DNA of 64,000 nucleotides from NCBI GenBank assembly GCA_037074765.1, contig JBAMDO010000076.1, forward strand, positions 124,001 to 188,000, read 5' to 3'. How positions within the stretch are numbered: the first letter of the stretch is position 1; every line of letters begins with the position of its first letter. Below are positions 11,313 to 22,671 of this stretch, piece after piece. The notes below the pieces were generated by a model. The model searched no databases and had not been told where the DNA came from. It saw only the letters and a list, made by a program, of their open reading frames with translations. Source of the DNA: Mansonella perstans (lineage: Eukaryota > Nematoda > Chromadorea > Rhabditida > Onchocercidae). A program made the position numbers and the translations under genes.

Positions 11313-11473
11313 CTGATGACATAGGCCTAGGCAAGACGTTAAGCATGATATCACTTCTTATATATATCAAAGGAAGGTGCAAACAGAATGAGGAAATGAT
11401 GAAAGGATTAAATAAAAGGGTCATAACGTTTGTCTTTGAAAAAAAAAAACAAAAAAAAAGAAACGGAAGATAA
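11313..11473 (+). pseudogene. Orphan Walker A exon of a SNF2-family ATPase (TTF2-like)
   Basis: After a good acceptor (GGTTTCAG) the frame encodes DDIGLGKTLSMISLLIYIKG, the Walker A region (motif I) of SNF2 helicases and closest in style to TTF2/lodestar. It continues with charged sequence to a stop at 11471-11473. A possible donor GTGCAA lies at 11380. Its incoming phase matches the helicase exon ending at 7781 (and the broken copy ending at about 11090). No later helicase motifs follow, because an inverted TFIIIC fragment starts at about 11491. The most likely reading is a truncated gene remnant. If transcribed it could yield only the nucleotide-binding start of the domain. Confidence 0.65.
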
Positions 11474-11490
11474 TGAAAATGGATGATCAT

Positions 11491-12858
11491 TAAGAGCAGT
11501 GATTCCAGCACAGAGAGCAAAAACGATTTCGCTGCATCTTCGAAACGATGGCTATTCATCAATAAGTCTAAAACTTGTTTATTTTGCATCTAGAAAATAG
11601 TGATATCAAGTTGTTCCAAAAACTACTATAAGAAATTATCAATGAAACTTACGAACGATAGTTTTATGTTGCTCAGTAGCATCACGATTATGTTCACGAC
11701 TACGAAGGACGAATGTTTCTAACGCTGCTATTGCTTTTTCTTCATCATTCATTTTGATATGGTGATCAGCAGCCTGAAGATTATATTTATCAGACTTCTT
11801 ATTAAAGCACTGCAACGATTCCTGAATATTAGCTTCATCATTTTTCCAACATTATTTGTACTGCGATCACTCACTGCCATATGTCTTTCGGTGATAGTGC
11901 AACTAATTTCTTGCTTCTCAGAAACAAATGCACGATTAAAAGCTCCAAAATGATTCCATCTCATTCATCTGTAAAACAGTTTCTTCATATTAGCAATTAT
12001 ACAAATAACTTACAATTGTTATCATGTTCCTAAACCACTCAAAATCCACTTGCTCTCGGTCAACTGACTGCGCAGCCATAAAGCGTGTGCGCATTGCAAA
12101 ACATTAAGTCCAACTTTCTCAAGTGCTTCAATCCTTTTTTCATAGTAAAAATGATTGGACGAATCAGCTCGTATTGCTAAAAAAATGTCCACAGGAAAAA
12201 AATATAAAAAAATGGAAGTGTAAATTCTTCAATATTTTTTCACATTCTTATAAAACAATCAAAATGAAAAATTAGTTTGCAGAACATTTAGACATATCAA
12301 ATTTTGCACCAAATGATACCTAGCGATGAATCGTCATTACAACGACAATAACGATACGCATTAATAATAGACAAATACGACAAATAAAAAAAGAAACACA
12401 AGAGAACCCACATAATCAACGAATACTAACCTCGTCCATAACATGCAGCAGCTTCTTCACTTTTGTCCAACTTTAAAGCATAATCACCCAGATCTGCCCA
12501 TTCTACAGCAGACGTTCGATTACCATTCAAATGAGCGGCCAATAAACCATATTGCAATGATTTCTGAGGACGATTAAGATCGTTATAGATATCAGCTACT
12601 TGTCGATATGGTTCCGGATTTCGTGGTTCTTGTCTGATTACCTAAAAATGATATTGTAAATCACAATTAGGTAATCACACGTTTACTGAGGATCCCATTA
12701 TTAACCAAATATAAAGCAATCACGATACTTCCAACAGCATAGTTAATGTTTCCTTTGTTCGTCCCTTTGCATAAATAACGTTTGCTTGACCGATCAAAGC
12801 GTCCAATGTTCTAACAGTAGATTTACATTATCAGCCAAAGTACTGTGTTATCAGTCTT
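11491..12858 (-). pseudogene. Inverted partial duplicate of GTF3C3 (exons 7-11 with introns)
   Basis: The minus strand here matches plus-strand 16153-17524 closely, including introns, so it arose from DNA duplication and not from a processed transcript. It contains the counterparts of the exons encoding GRTKEALTMLLE, the first TPR exon (VIRQEPRNPEPYRQV), the YYEKRIEALEKV exon and the KYNLQAADHYIKM exon, plus part of the next. It ends abruptly at both sides in unrelated sequence. The last exon has lost one C (AAATCG against AAATCCG), which shifts the frame. It also keeps a sense CAA codon where the main gene shows TAG. No promoter or start is attached, so it is presumably inactive. Confidence 0.8.
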
Positions 12859-13989
12859 ATCATTATCTGATCGAGGTTTAAGGCAAATACTTAGATGAGA
12901 TATGCCAGAACATAAATATAAAGCAAAGTTTCCATCATACCATGGTCAACCAACTGTAATAACTATATAGTAAGTTGGGAAATTCTCTTCGAAGTAATAT
13001 TATAGAAATTTAGTGTGACGCTAATTATTCTACATTTCGTGACAAGGATTGATAAAACAATCCCGACAATCTAATTTTAGAAAAATTTCATTGGACCTAT
13101 TAGATGGTTACTTTGATTACTGCAGAAATCTTCGCGGTATCAGCTCTAACATCATGGGAATTCAGAAAAGGTACAATTAAAGGTTATTCCATAATGTTAG
13201 TGGATGACTGGAAAAATTAAAGCATTACAGACGATAAGTATAGACTCGGAAAAGAAGTTATAAAGTTCACTTGTAAGTTTTATTTCGACCGTTTTTACAA
13301 ATATTTTCGTTAAAGTTTATAAATATAGCAACCTGAGCAAGACGTTTTCTGAATTACCAAATTTTCCATTTATTACGAAGTTTAGCGCTTTTCAGATCAA
13401 TTACCCTATCTGTCATCACAAGTTTGCCCATGCCAATAACGTCGAAATCCTTTCAAAAACAAAACATTTCCGCGAACCAAACTACGTTTCACTCTGCAGT
13501 AATTCCTGGTTAGTTTTATTGTACCTCAACTAAAGCAATTAACAGCGAATAACTATGTTCCGTGAAATATTTGCCAGAAGTGTGTATTCGATGTCACCAC
13601 TTTCCACTTAAATCTCTCCCCACATTTCACGCCATTGTTGTTTGACGTCTATCAACGTGCACTTGTTGTTTGACACCATTTATAGTGGTGACATACCGCT
13701 ACGTGTTCTTGTCCTCCACGCTATACGTAGACGATCTCTGATTCTCAGCAAAGACCTGCTTTTCTTCGATTCTTTTCCATTTTTTACTTCAAATAGAAGC
13801 ATGTAACAAGGATGACTGGTCCAATGAGGGAAAGGGATTGCAAGTAGTTTTGTCTAGGCAGAAATGATTGATCAGTCCAAGTAGACGATTTGCAATACGA
13901 TGTTCAATTTGATTAAGGAATTATTGTTAAATTCATGTAAATTTTTACGGATGAAAAAAAATTATGCGAAATAAAATTTAGCGAAAATA
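12859..13989. other. Intergenic / probable GTF3C3 upstream region
   Basis: No coding exon is supported. The stretch 13330-13750 is less AT-rich than its surroundings and lies just before the GTF3C3 start, so it may contain the promoter. I see no defined motif that I would name. Confidence 0.4.
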
Positions 13990-16900
13990 ATGGAGAATCA
14001 AGATGAAGAACTTGTGAATTTAACACCTATGCGGATTCGATGTGACAGTGTACAGTCAACTATTGCTGATTGTATGTTTCTTAGTTTTAATTTTTTTATC
14101 AGAAGTCCTTTTGAAAAACTGAAATTCAAAGAAATATACTTTTCGATACTTTTACATTCATTGCTGTATACGTTTGTTTAAAAAATTTTAGAGATATTTC
14201 TATCTTTTTGCTGTAATTTTTAATAGAACAGAGAGAAGAAATCCATTTTGTTGGATCCCTCTTTAATTATTTAAAATTTCGATTTCATCCTCGATTTATT
14301 TTCATTTTAGACATAAATATAATAAATTTATGCTTTTTTTTTTTACTGTATTTTGATCAGTATATAAATTGATGTAATGTACAAATGAAAAGAAATCTGT
14401 ACTGAAGCTTAGAACTGAAAAAAAGTTAGAAAGTCAGAATGTGTGGCGAAAATAAGCAGCATATAGTTACTTTTGTTTGAGATTTAAGAAAGATAATTAT
14501 CCGAATTAAATAGATTTGGCTCACGAAGCAAAACGATGCTCACAGTCGGATATTTTGGAACCGGATGGTATGATCGATGGAGTCAACGTGTCGGCATATT
14601 TTGAACCACCGAGTATTTCCGCAGCAGCTGATGGAGAAACCAACGATAACTTGGAATTTGATGAGCCATTGGAACGATTTATGCGTAATGAAATTGCATA
14701 CAATGAGTTCATGCAAATGACAGGTATAACAATCTTTTGCAATTATTGCTTAATACGATTTCATTGCTTTTGGCATTTTCATTTTGATTAACATGGCTAT
14801 TCTTCCAGAAGAAAAGAAATTCAATATTCACAAAATATATACAGTATAGATTACTGTTTTGCGTTTTAATATGGGAAATACAAGCATATATAAAACCCAA
14901 CCTAGTTTTTTCTTTTCATTCAAGAATTCAAGTGTAATACTTGGTCGAAAATTATTTTTAAAAACATTTGCATGTCTTCGTGACCATTTATTACAATTGT
15001 TAAGTTTCCATTTAAAAAATGTCTTGCAGGCGGCGTTGGATTGGATGAAGAGGAAGCAGGTTATGATGTTAACGAAGGTACTCTTAAGGTGTTTCACAAT
15101 GTTAAAGGTTTTCAAGTTAAAATTTCCTGATTGTTTTTCAGGTTAATTAAAATAATTAAAATCTATGATTAAAGGTTTTTTTTCAGGCTTTGTTGAGCAT
15201 GGTAAGAGATCACGGACTCAGCTTGCATCACAAAAGTTGGTTTTTTTTTATTGCAACAATTTATTAGTCAGATGTATTTATAAATTAAGCGAGCTAGTAT
15301 ATAAAAGCAATCGTTATAGGTAGATTTGTGCATCTTCTTTACGAGGACTGGATGAACTTAATATCCCTTCTTTGTCTATAATTTATTTGGTTGGTATAGT
15401 TTTGATATTAATTGTTATCAGCGAAGAGAATCAAGAAAAAGCTCTTGATTCTAATTTCCTATTACAGTCGGTTGCAGTAGCAGTTTGAAATAATCAAAGA
15501 AGCAATTTAATCGGAACATTTCTGACCAGAAATATAACTTAGCTTCATTATTTAGCCAAACTGCTGAAATCGAAGCTGAAACTGAAACAGGAGATGATGG
15601 ATACGATGATGTTTTCGCTGAATCTGAAGAACTGCCCAGTTCGTCGTTCATCAGTGTTAGTTCATTGAAATGCACATTTTATTAATCATGAATATTTGAC
15701 TGTTGTTCATTTCATTATTGATAACCGTGTTATTCAGTGTTTTTTAACTTCCATTCTTATTGTTATGAGAAATAGCATTTAATAAGAAATCTAACGGAAT
15801 CCATTTTACTTAAGTGTTATTTGTACTTCTGGATTCTTCTTGAGTAATCTTAACTTTAGGAACCATCGACTTCAAAAATAGCGCCACACGAACGATCTTT
15901 GGAAGAAGTTGATGAAGATCGGTTGTTGGGTATACCACTGGAACTGAGAAATAGTGATTCATTTGATGAAACAGTCCCAGGAGCGAAAGTGGTTGGATTG
16001 GGTGGAGAAAGGCGAATGAAAACGAACAAGTCATTTTTATATTTTAAAGGTTTTAAAGGATATGTGATTGAAAAAATATGTGATTCACATACATATCATT
16101 GAAGCTGTATTTTCTGACACGGCTGTAGATAAATATGAAGCTGGCAACGGGAACTGATAAGACAGCTACTTTGGCTGATAATGTAAATCTACTGTTAGGA
16201 CATTGGACGCTTTGATCGGTCAAGCAAACGTTATTTATGCGAAGGGACGAACAAAAGAAGCATTAACTATGCTGTTGGAGGTATCGTGATTGCTTTATAT
16301 TTGGTTGATAGTGAGATCCTCAGTATACGTGTGATTACCTAATTGTGATTTACAATATCATTTTTAGGTAATCAGACAAGAACCACGAAATCCGGAACCA
16401 TATCGACAAGTAGCTGATATCTATAACGATCTTAATCGTCCTCAGAAATCATTGCAATATGGTTTATTGGCCGCTCATTTGAATGGTAATCGAACGTCTG
16501 CTGTAGAATGGGCAGATCTGGGTGATTATGCTTTAAAGTTGGACAAAAGTGAAGAAGCTGCTGCATGTTATGGACGAGGTTAGTATTCGTTGATTATGTG
16601 GGTTCTCTTGTGTTTCTTTTTTTATTTGTCGTATTTGTCTATTATTAATGCGTATCGTTATTGTCGTTGTAATGACGATTCATCGCTAGGTATCATTTGG
16701 TGCAAAATTTGATATGTCTAAATGTTCTGCAAACTAATTTTTCATTTTGATTGTTTTATAAGAATGTGAAAAAATATCGAAGAATTTACACTTTCATTTT
16801 TTATATTTTTTTCCTGTGGACATTTTTTTAGCAATACGAGCTGATTCGTCCAATCATTTTTACTATGAAAAAAGGATTGAAGCACTTGAGAAAGTTGGAC

Positions 16901-19900
16901 TTAATGTTCTTGCAATGCGCACACGCTTTATGGCTGCGCAGTCAGTTGACCGAGAGCAAGTGGATTTTGAGTGGTTTAGGAACATGATAACAATTGTAAG
17001 TTATTTGTATAATTGCTAATATGAAGAAACTGTTTTACAGATGAATGAGATGGAATCATTTTGGGGCTTTTAATCGTGCATTTGTTTCTGAGAAGCAAGA
17101 AATTAGTTGCACTATCACCGAAAGACATATGGCAGTGAGTGATCGCAGTACAAATAATGTTGGAAAAATGATGAAGCTAATATTCAGGAATCGTTGCAGT
17201 GCTTTAATAAGAAGTCTGATAAATATAATCTTCAGGCTGCTGATCACTACATCAAAATGAATGATGAAGAAAAAGCAATAGCAGCGTTAGAAACATTCGT
17301 CCTTCGTAGTCGTGAATATAATCGTGATGCGACTGAGCAACATAAAACTGTCGTTCGTAAGTTTCACTGGTAATTTCTTATAGTAATTTTTGGAACAATT
17401 GATATCACTATTTTCTAGATGCAGAATAAATAGGTTTTAGGCTTATTGATGAATAGCCATCGTTTCGAAGATGCAGCGAAATCCGTTTTTGCTCTCTGTC
17501 CTGGAATCACTGCTCTTGATGAAATGGGACGTTTTGCTGTTGAGGTAAGTGGCTCCATAGCTTTTTATTGATGATCTCAATCAAAAATTAAAGCCAGAGG
17601 ATTGATCGGAACGCTCAGGGGCATTGAGTCATCAGTTTAATATTAGAACATATCATATATGTTATTTCATTGCTACCAGCAAATATGTTGCAGTAATTAG
17701 ACTGGTCTAAGATCATAGAGTGGAGGAGTTAAATAATCGATATGTCAAATTTAGATTAAGTACAACAAGGCAAGTTATACGGTGAAACCATTTCCTCCTG
17801 AAAAAGTACATCGTTTTCTTGTTGGTGAAAGCTTACCGACAGTGTTCCTGGCACGTCTCGTCATTTGTTTTATCAGGCTTGGCCGTAAAGATCTGGCACC
17901 GGTAAGATTTTTCGATGCTTCCCTAATATTGTCGAACATTCAAGAGTTGCATTGTGAACTGAATTATTGAACTTGTGAAATCTGTCTAAATGTTTCCGAA
18001 CAATCACTGTTTCAAATAGGAATTTAATTAATTGGGATTTAATTATGATATCAAACTTCAGTTCAAATTTTTTTCAATGCTATGTTGTACGTCCATTAAA
18101 AAGTTTGTTTTTTAAATTTTAGGTATTAGATAAAGTATTTAAGCTTGGTTAAAATATAAAACCTATGCGAGCCGTTGCTCGAGCTGATTTCTAGTGGTTA
18201 TATAAATCTCAGTTGCTCTGGTGCGTTTTGTAAAGATTCTTTCGGATATTTACGGCAAAACTGTTCGAATGAAAATGAAACTATGTGATTTGTGGAATTT
18301 GCAGACTCTCGTAGACAAACTTTTCGAGAGGGTTATTGTACTACAAGACCAACAAGTCTATCTGGATATAGCACGTGCTTATCATGCTATCGATTGTGTA
18401 GCACACGCCCAAAAATATATGGAACATTTGTTGGCTCGTCCACATTTTCTGGATGTTGCTGAAGCTTGGTATCTCTACGGTCTCTTTCTTTCCGTATGTT
18501 TTTTCTACCTATTTCGGCGAGTTTTTATTAACATTAAATTAAATCGAATTTATTGTTTTATATTTATTTTTTTTAGGTCCTTATTTATGAGAACAGAGTT
18601 ACTGCAGATGCGTATTTTTTAGATTCGTAAGAGATATGAAGAAGCATGCAAAGCCTATCAGCATGCACTGGATCTGCAGCCATCACATGTTGATGCACGC
18701 ATTAATTATTCGACAATTCAGCAGCGTCTGGGCATGGTTGATGAAGCGTTTGAAACATTACGTGAATATGTATTAGACGCTGGGAGTAGTTTGCCGGCGA
18801 GTTGTTTATCATATTCTTTTTTTCACTTTGATTTGTTTTCTCCTATATCAAATTTAGCGACCATTCCAAGTTTTTCTCACCGTTTTTGCTATACTTAAAT
18901 GTTTGACCTTGTTTAAGCTTAAATTTCATACAGTTTTAAGCAGTCTTGATATTAATGTGATTTCGAACCTGCTTTCAATTTTCGGTTAGTTTTGATGTAT
19001 TAGTATGAGTTATTTCGATTGCTAAACTATGCTAGTTTCTTTTTATTTAAATATTTTCAATTTATAGGATGAAAGGTTGTTAGTGCGTCAGGCGGACTTC
19101 TTATTTGAACGCAAACGAATGGATGAATTTGCGCGTTGCGTTCGAATGTTGCTTGCTCCCCATTTTTACGAAATTTACTTGAACAATATGGCTTTATTGA
19201 AGAAGAGGTTACCAGCGAGCGAACGAGGAAGTAATTTTTTTTATTTTCTATATTTTCTGGCTGAGAACTTTTTATTAAACGTGATATTATTTTTAGACAA
19301 AGAAATTTAACGCTTAGGAAGATTTCCCATATTTCATACAATTGATTTTTGAGCAAATTCATGATACAATTTTAGCTGTTTGCCACGGTATTCGTGTGCA
19401 AGCATTTAACGCAGTACGTGGCTCTGCATTCGAGAAATACGTGAAACGCGTTGGGCAACTTGCGGCAGCGGAAGAGCGTGCGCCGAGCGAAATTTCAGGT
19501 ACACAGGTAAGTCGTCTTTTTCTTATATCGGGTTCAAAATTTATAGGAAACATTGTGATGAGACAGCTGACTACTGAGATGAGTAAATAATTCAGTTTTT
19601 CTTCCTTATATTTTAATTAAAATTATCTGCAATTTCTTTAATAATTTGGTACTAATATTGTCTAGCCAGCTTCTTTTAAACATATGAGATTGGCATCTGA
19701 AAATCTGCTATTCAGTATAAATCCATGTCAGTCTCTATTAGAAACTAATCGATTACTTTCAATGATCTTTTGACATTTATTTAAAACTTTCGCTTCCATT
19801 TTCTAACGAAATATATTTCATTTTCAGCTGCATGATTACTGCTTTAAATTATTGGAAACATTGCTGCAGCAGAAGAGATGCTTGGATGCTTTGCACGTCT

Positions 19901-21997
19901 GTTGTTTTGCTTACTTACAACCACTCATCAGCAAAAATATTAAGTAAGAATTCTTTCAGATAAAATTTTGAAGTACGTTAACAATGATCAGTTCGCCAAG
20001 GATGCTTCATTCGTTTTTACGGATCGCTTCAATTCTAAATTTCAAAATTTCATTGGCCATCATTCATTTTCTATAGCATCTAAGAATTTTTAATACATTT
20101 TTACGAATTGCTTAATTTTTCAGAACTTTGGAAACATTCCAGAGTCTTTTATTATACTGTTCAATACGAGCACATGTTTGGCCACTGGCATTCGAATATC
20201 TGCGATGGTTCCACACGATTTCTGTGGTTAGGTGGTTTTCGTAATTTGAAAATCATTAAGTTATATTTAGTTTGTAATGAATTATGTTGGAATAATTACT
20301 TTATTTCGGCATAATTACTTTATTTTGGCCGAAAATCGAACATTTCGGTCGAATAGAGATTTTTTATTGCAAATACCATTATTATGGCTGTCTTGCTCTA
20401 AGGAATCGTTGGTCATAATGATAATTTTTTTGTTCGAAGATTTAATTTTTGCAGAAGTTTCAGTTTTCGAAGATTTAATTTTTGCAAAAGTTTCAGTCTG
20501 TGTGCAATCATTAGACTATTTCATTTCAATATTTTTTTAGTAGTTCGAACATCACACTGTCTTTTACAGAACAATCATTCGCTTGTCGTGCCGGATCGTG
20601 ACTTATTATTCACTCGTATTTTTAATGCCATGAATTTTATTTTCTGTCATTCTCAAAATGTTAGCTATCATCGATACATAATGAGAGCATTGGCGCGCTC
20701 TCCGGGCAATTTAGCGCTTCAAATGATTTCGGGAAATAATTCCTTAATTACTGGTGCATATCGTCATGCTCTTGGTAAGTAATGAAAAAGACTTTCTTTT
20801 TTGGGGATCCCCGTAGAATTTTTGACGAATCTTTTTCCCAGAAACGCAAAGAAACAAATAGTGGCGATAAGTTGTTAGAAATGCTTGTGAAATTTGTCGT
20901 AAAGTAGTTTCAGGTCAATAGAGGCATCCTAAAATTATATTTTTTATTGCAGGTGAATATCTGCATGTCTGGAAACAAGTTCCAGATAATCCACTTGTTT
21001 GCATGCTCATTGGCCTTACATTTGTCCATATGTCCTGCAAAAAAGATATATTCAGCCGTCATATGATAGCCCTTCGAGTAAGTTATCTTGCTCAATATCT
21101 TTTTGCTGCTTATCGATTAGAAAGAATCCGATTACTGTTGACTGGTTTCCTTCATTAGTTGAAGAAAGAGTGGTGGAAAATTAATAAATATGTGGAACTC
21201 AGAATTATTAAAATTATATTTTTATATTTCCAGTTAAAGTACAATGATAAAAAGTGGATGACGCGATCCAATTAGTTTTTAATGAATCGATAGTTGATTC
21301 AAAAAAAAAGGAACTGTTGCTCTCCGATATTAGGTCTTGCATGCAAATAATAAGAAATGAAATATCAGAAAAATCTCAGCGATCTTTAAAGGGTCTAGCA
21401 TTCATGAATCGTTATCAGCAACTACGCGGTGATAATCAAGAAACATATTATAACATTGGGCGCATGTTTCATCAAATGAATATTTTACATTTGGCGATGT
21501 ATTTCTATGGGAAGTGTCTGAAGGTAAATTGCATTTGTGCACATTATTGTAAGCTTATAAGTATCCTGAATGATACAGCTTAAATCTTTAGCTGTCAGAG
21601 TGGATAAGGTTAGCTTTTCTGGAATTGAAAGTGATCGGGTTGAAATGCTGTGATTCTAATTTGCAGGTTGGTACTCCGAAAGTTGTGGTTACCGATGAAG
21701 CTACAGGGAAAAAACATGCGGTGGAAGCTGAGGAGTAAATTTTATTCATTTGTTTTAATTTAGGCGTTTTTAAGAAGTATCTTGTGATTCTTTGCCTACA
21801 AACTGTGTATTTTTTCTGTAGCAAGTCCAATTTAATGGTGAATGATATTGTATGCAACTGTTTCGTTCTTTTGACTTTTATAATTCAGGTATGATCTTCG
21901 ACCCATGGCTGCACATAATTTGGCATTGATCTATTTGGCGAGTGGAAATCATTATGTTGCACGAAATTTATTAGAAAAGTATTGCTGCGTGGAATGA
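13990..21997 (+). CDS. GTF3C3: General transcription factor 3C subunit 3 (TFIIIC TPR subunit)
   Basis: Encodes the TPR-array subunit of TFIIIC (human TFIIIC102, yeast Tfc4, C. elegans tftc-3), which binds the internal promoters of tRNA genes and recruits TFIIIB and RNA polymerase III. Exons: 13990-14071, 14514-14723, 15030-15077, 15187-15235, 15556-15655, 15860-16029, 16199-16280, 16368-16578, 16832-16995, 17188-17352, 17434-17544, 17755-17901, 18305-18493, 18623-18796, 19068-19230, 19376-19506, 19828-19943, 20124-20226, 20570-20774, 20953-21077, 21380-21523, 21667-21734 and 21889-21997; 1021 residues, in frame. Residues 1-215 are acidic. TPR units start at about 230 (GRTKEALTMLLE, VIRQEPRNPEPYRQV). 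The C-terminus matches the family strongly (GLAFMNRYQQLRG, MAAHNLALIYL). Odd points: exon 6 ends at a weak GTCATT donor, exon 10 needs donor GTTCGT rather than the GTAAGT four bases later, exon 11 has a TAG beside its acceptor, and exon 14 appears to use a GC donor. Confidence 0.85.
17045..17260 (+). other. Intron 9 and exon 10 start of GTF3C3; not a separate gene
   Basis: A 71-codon open frame here is matched in the inverted copy at 11749-11964, but it runs across intron 9 (16996-17187) and the start of exon 10 in the wrong frame. The exon 9 to exon 10 junction is phase 0 and continues with ESLQCFNKK and KYNLQAADHYIKM, the TPR sequence expected for the family. Confidence 0.7.
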
Positions 21998-22671
21998 ATT
22001 TCTACTATTTAATATTCACATGTAAAAGTTGAAAGATAATACCTCGTTTTATGTTGAATTCCAAAAAAAAATCATCATTAATTTTTGCGTATTTTAGTTT
22101 AAGTTTTTAATATTCATTTTTTTGTGAGAGGTATTTCTTACGTGTTGTTTTTGCTGTTTTTTTGACCATTTTGTATTTTGTAAATGCTTTTGTAATTAAT
22201 TGATGACTTTGAATTATTAGCACAATGAATTTAATGAAATTTTTTAGTTTTATAATGTGATTCGAAGTCATTAATGAACTGTATAAATGATGGTTTGAAG
22301 TTGATTTACAATGCTGATTTAATAAAATGCAGAGAAATAGATGGATGGCTTAATTTATGTTGATTATTGACATATTATCTGTCACATCACTTATATTCTT
22401 AAGTTTGAAAGTAAATTCAACTTCTCCTAGATGCGATTTCGGTAGTTGTTGGTTCAGAAGTAAGATTGCTTCATTACGAATTGCAGAAATTGTTGATGTG
22501 CTTTCCGTAAGTTATCTAGTCACTGGTAATTTTTCGGTCGTGGATTCTATGTCGTGCTAATTATTGGCATGGGTTGTTTTGATGTTGCTTGCTAGGTTGA
22601 TTTTTGCATATGCATCTGTATATTGTCGGTACTTTCAGCTGTTTGTTATTCGATTAATATCAGAAGCGGAG
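21998..22671. other. GTF3C3 3' untranslated region and spacer
   Basis: An AATAAA polyadenylation signal lies at 22321-22326, about 325 bases after the GTF3C3 stop. The next gene starts 675 bases after that stop in the same direction. No further gene is supported. Confidence 0.5.

Noticed and set aside
16115..16198. Possible extra exon before GTF3C3 exon 7 (MKLATGTDKTATLADN)
   Set aside because: It looks coding-like but leaves only 16 bases before the next acceptor and does not stay in frame. Joining exon 6 directly to exon 7 gives a clean phase and the expected protein sequence.
18123..18147. Possible 25-base exon (VLDKVFKL) in GTF3C3
   Set aside because: Its phase does not fit the next exon. 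Exon 12 joins exon 13 directly in phase 0 and matches the family.
21234..21379. Upstream extension of GTF3C3 exon 21 including a frame with SKKKELLLSDIRSC
   Set aside because: It needs a frame change. The acceptor at 21378-21379 joins LR to RSLKGLAFMNRY in phase, as expected from other animals.
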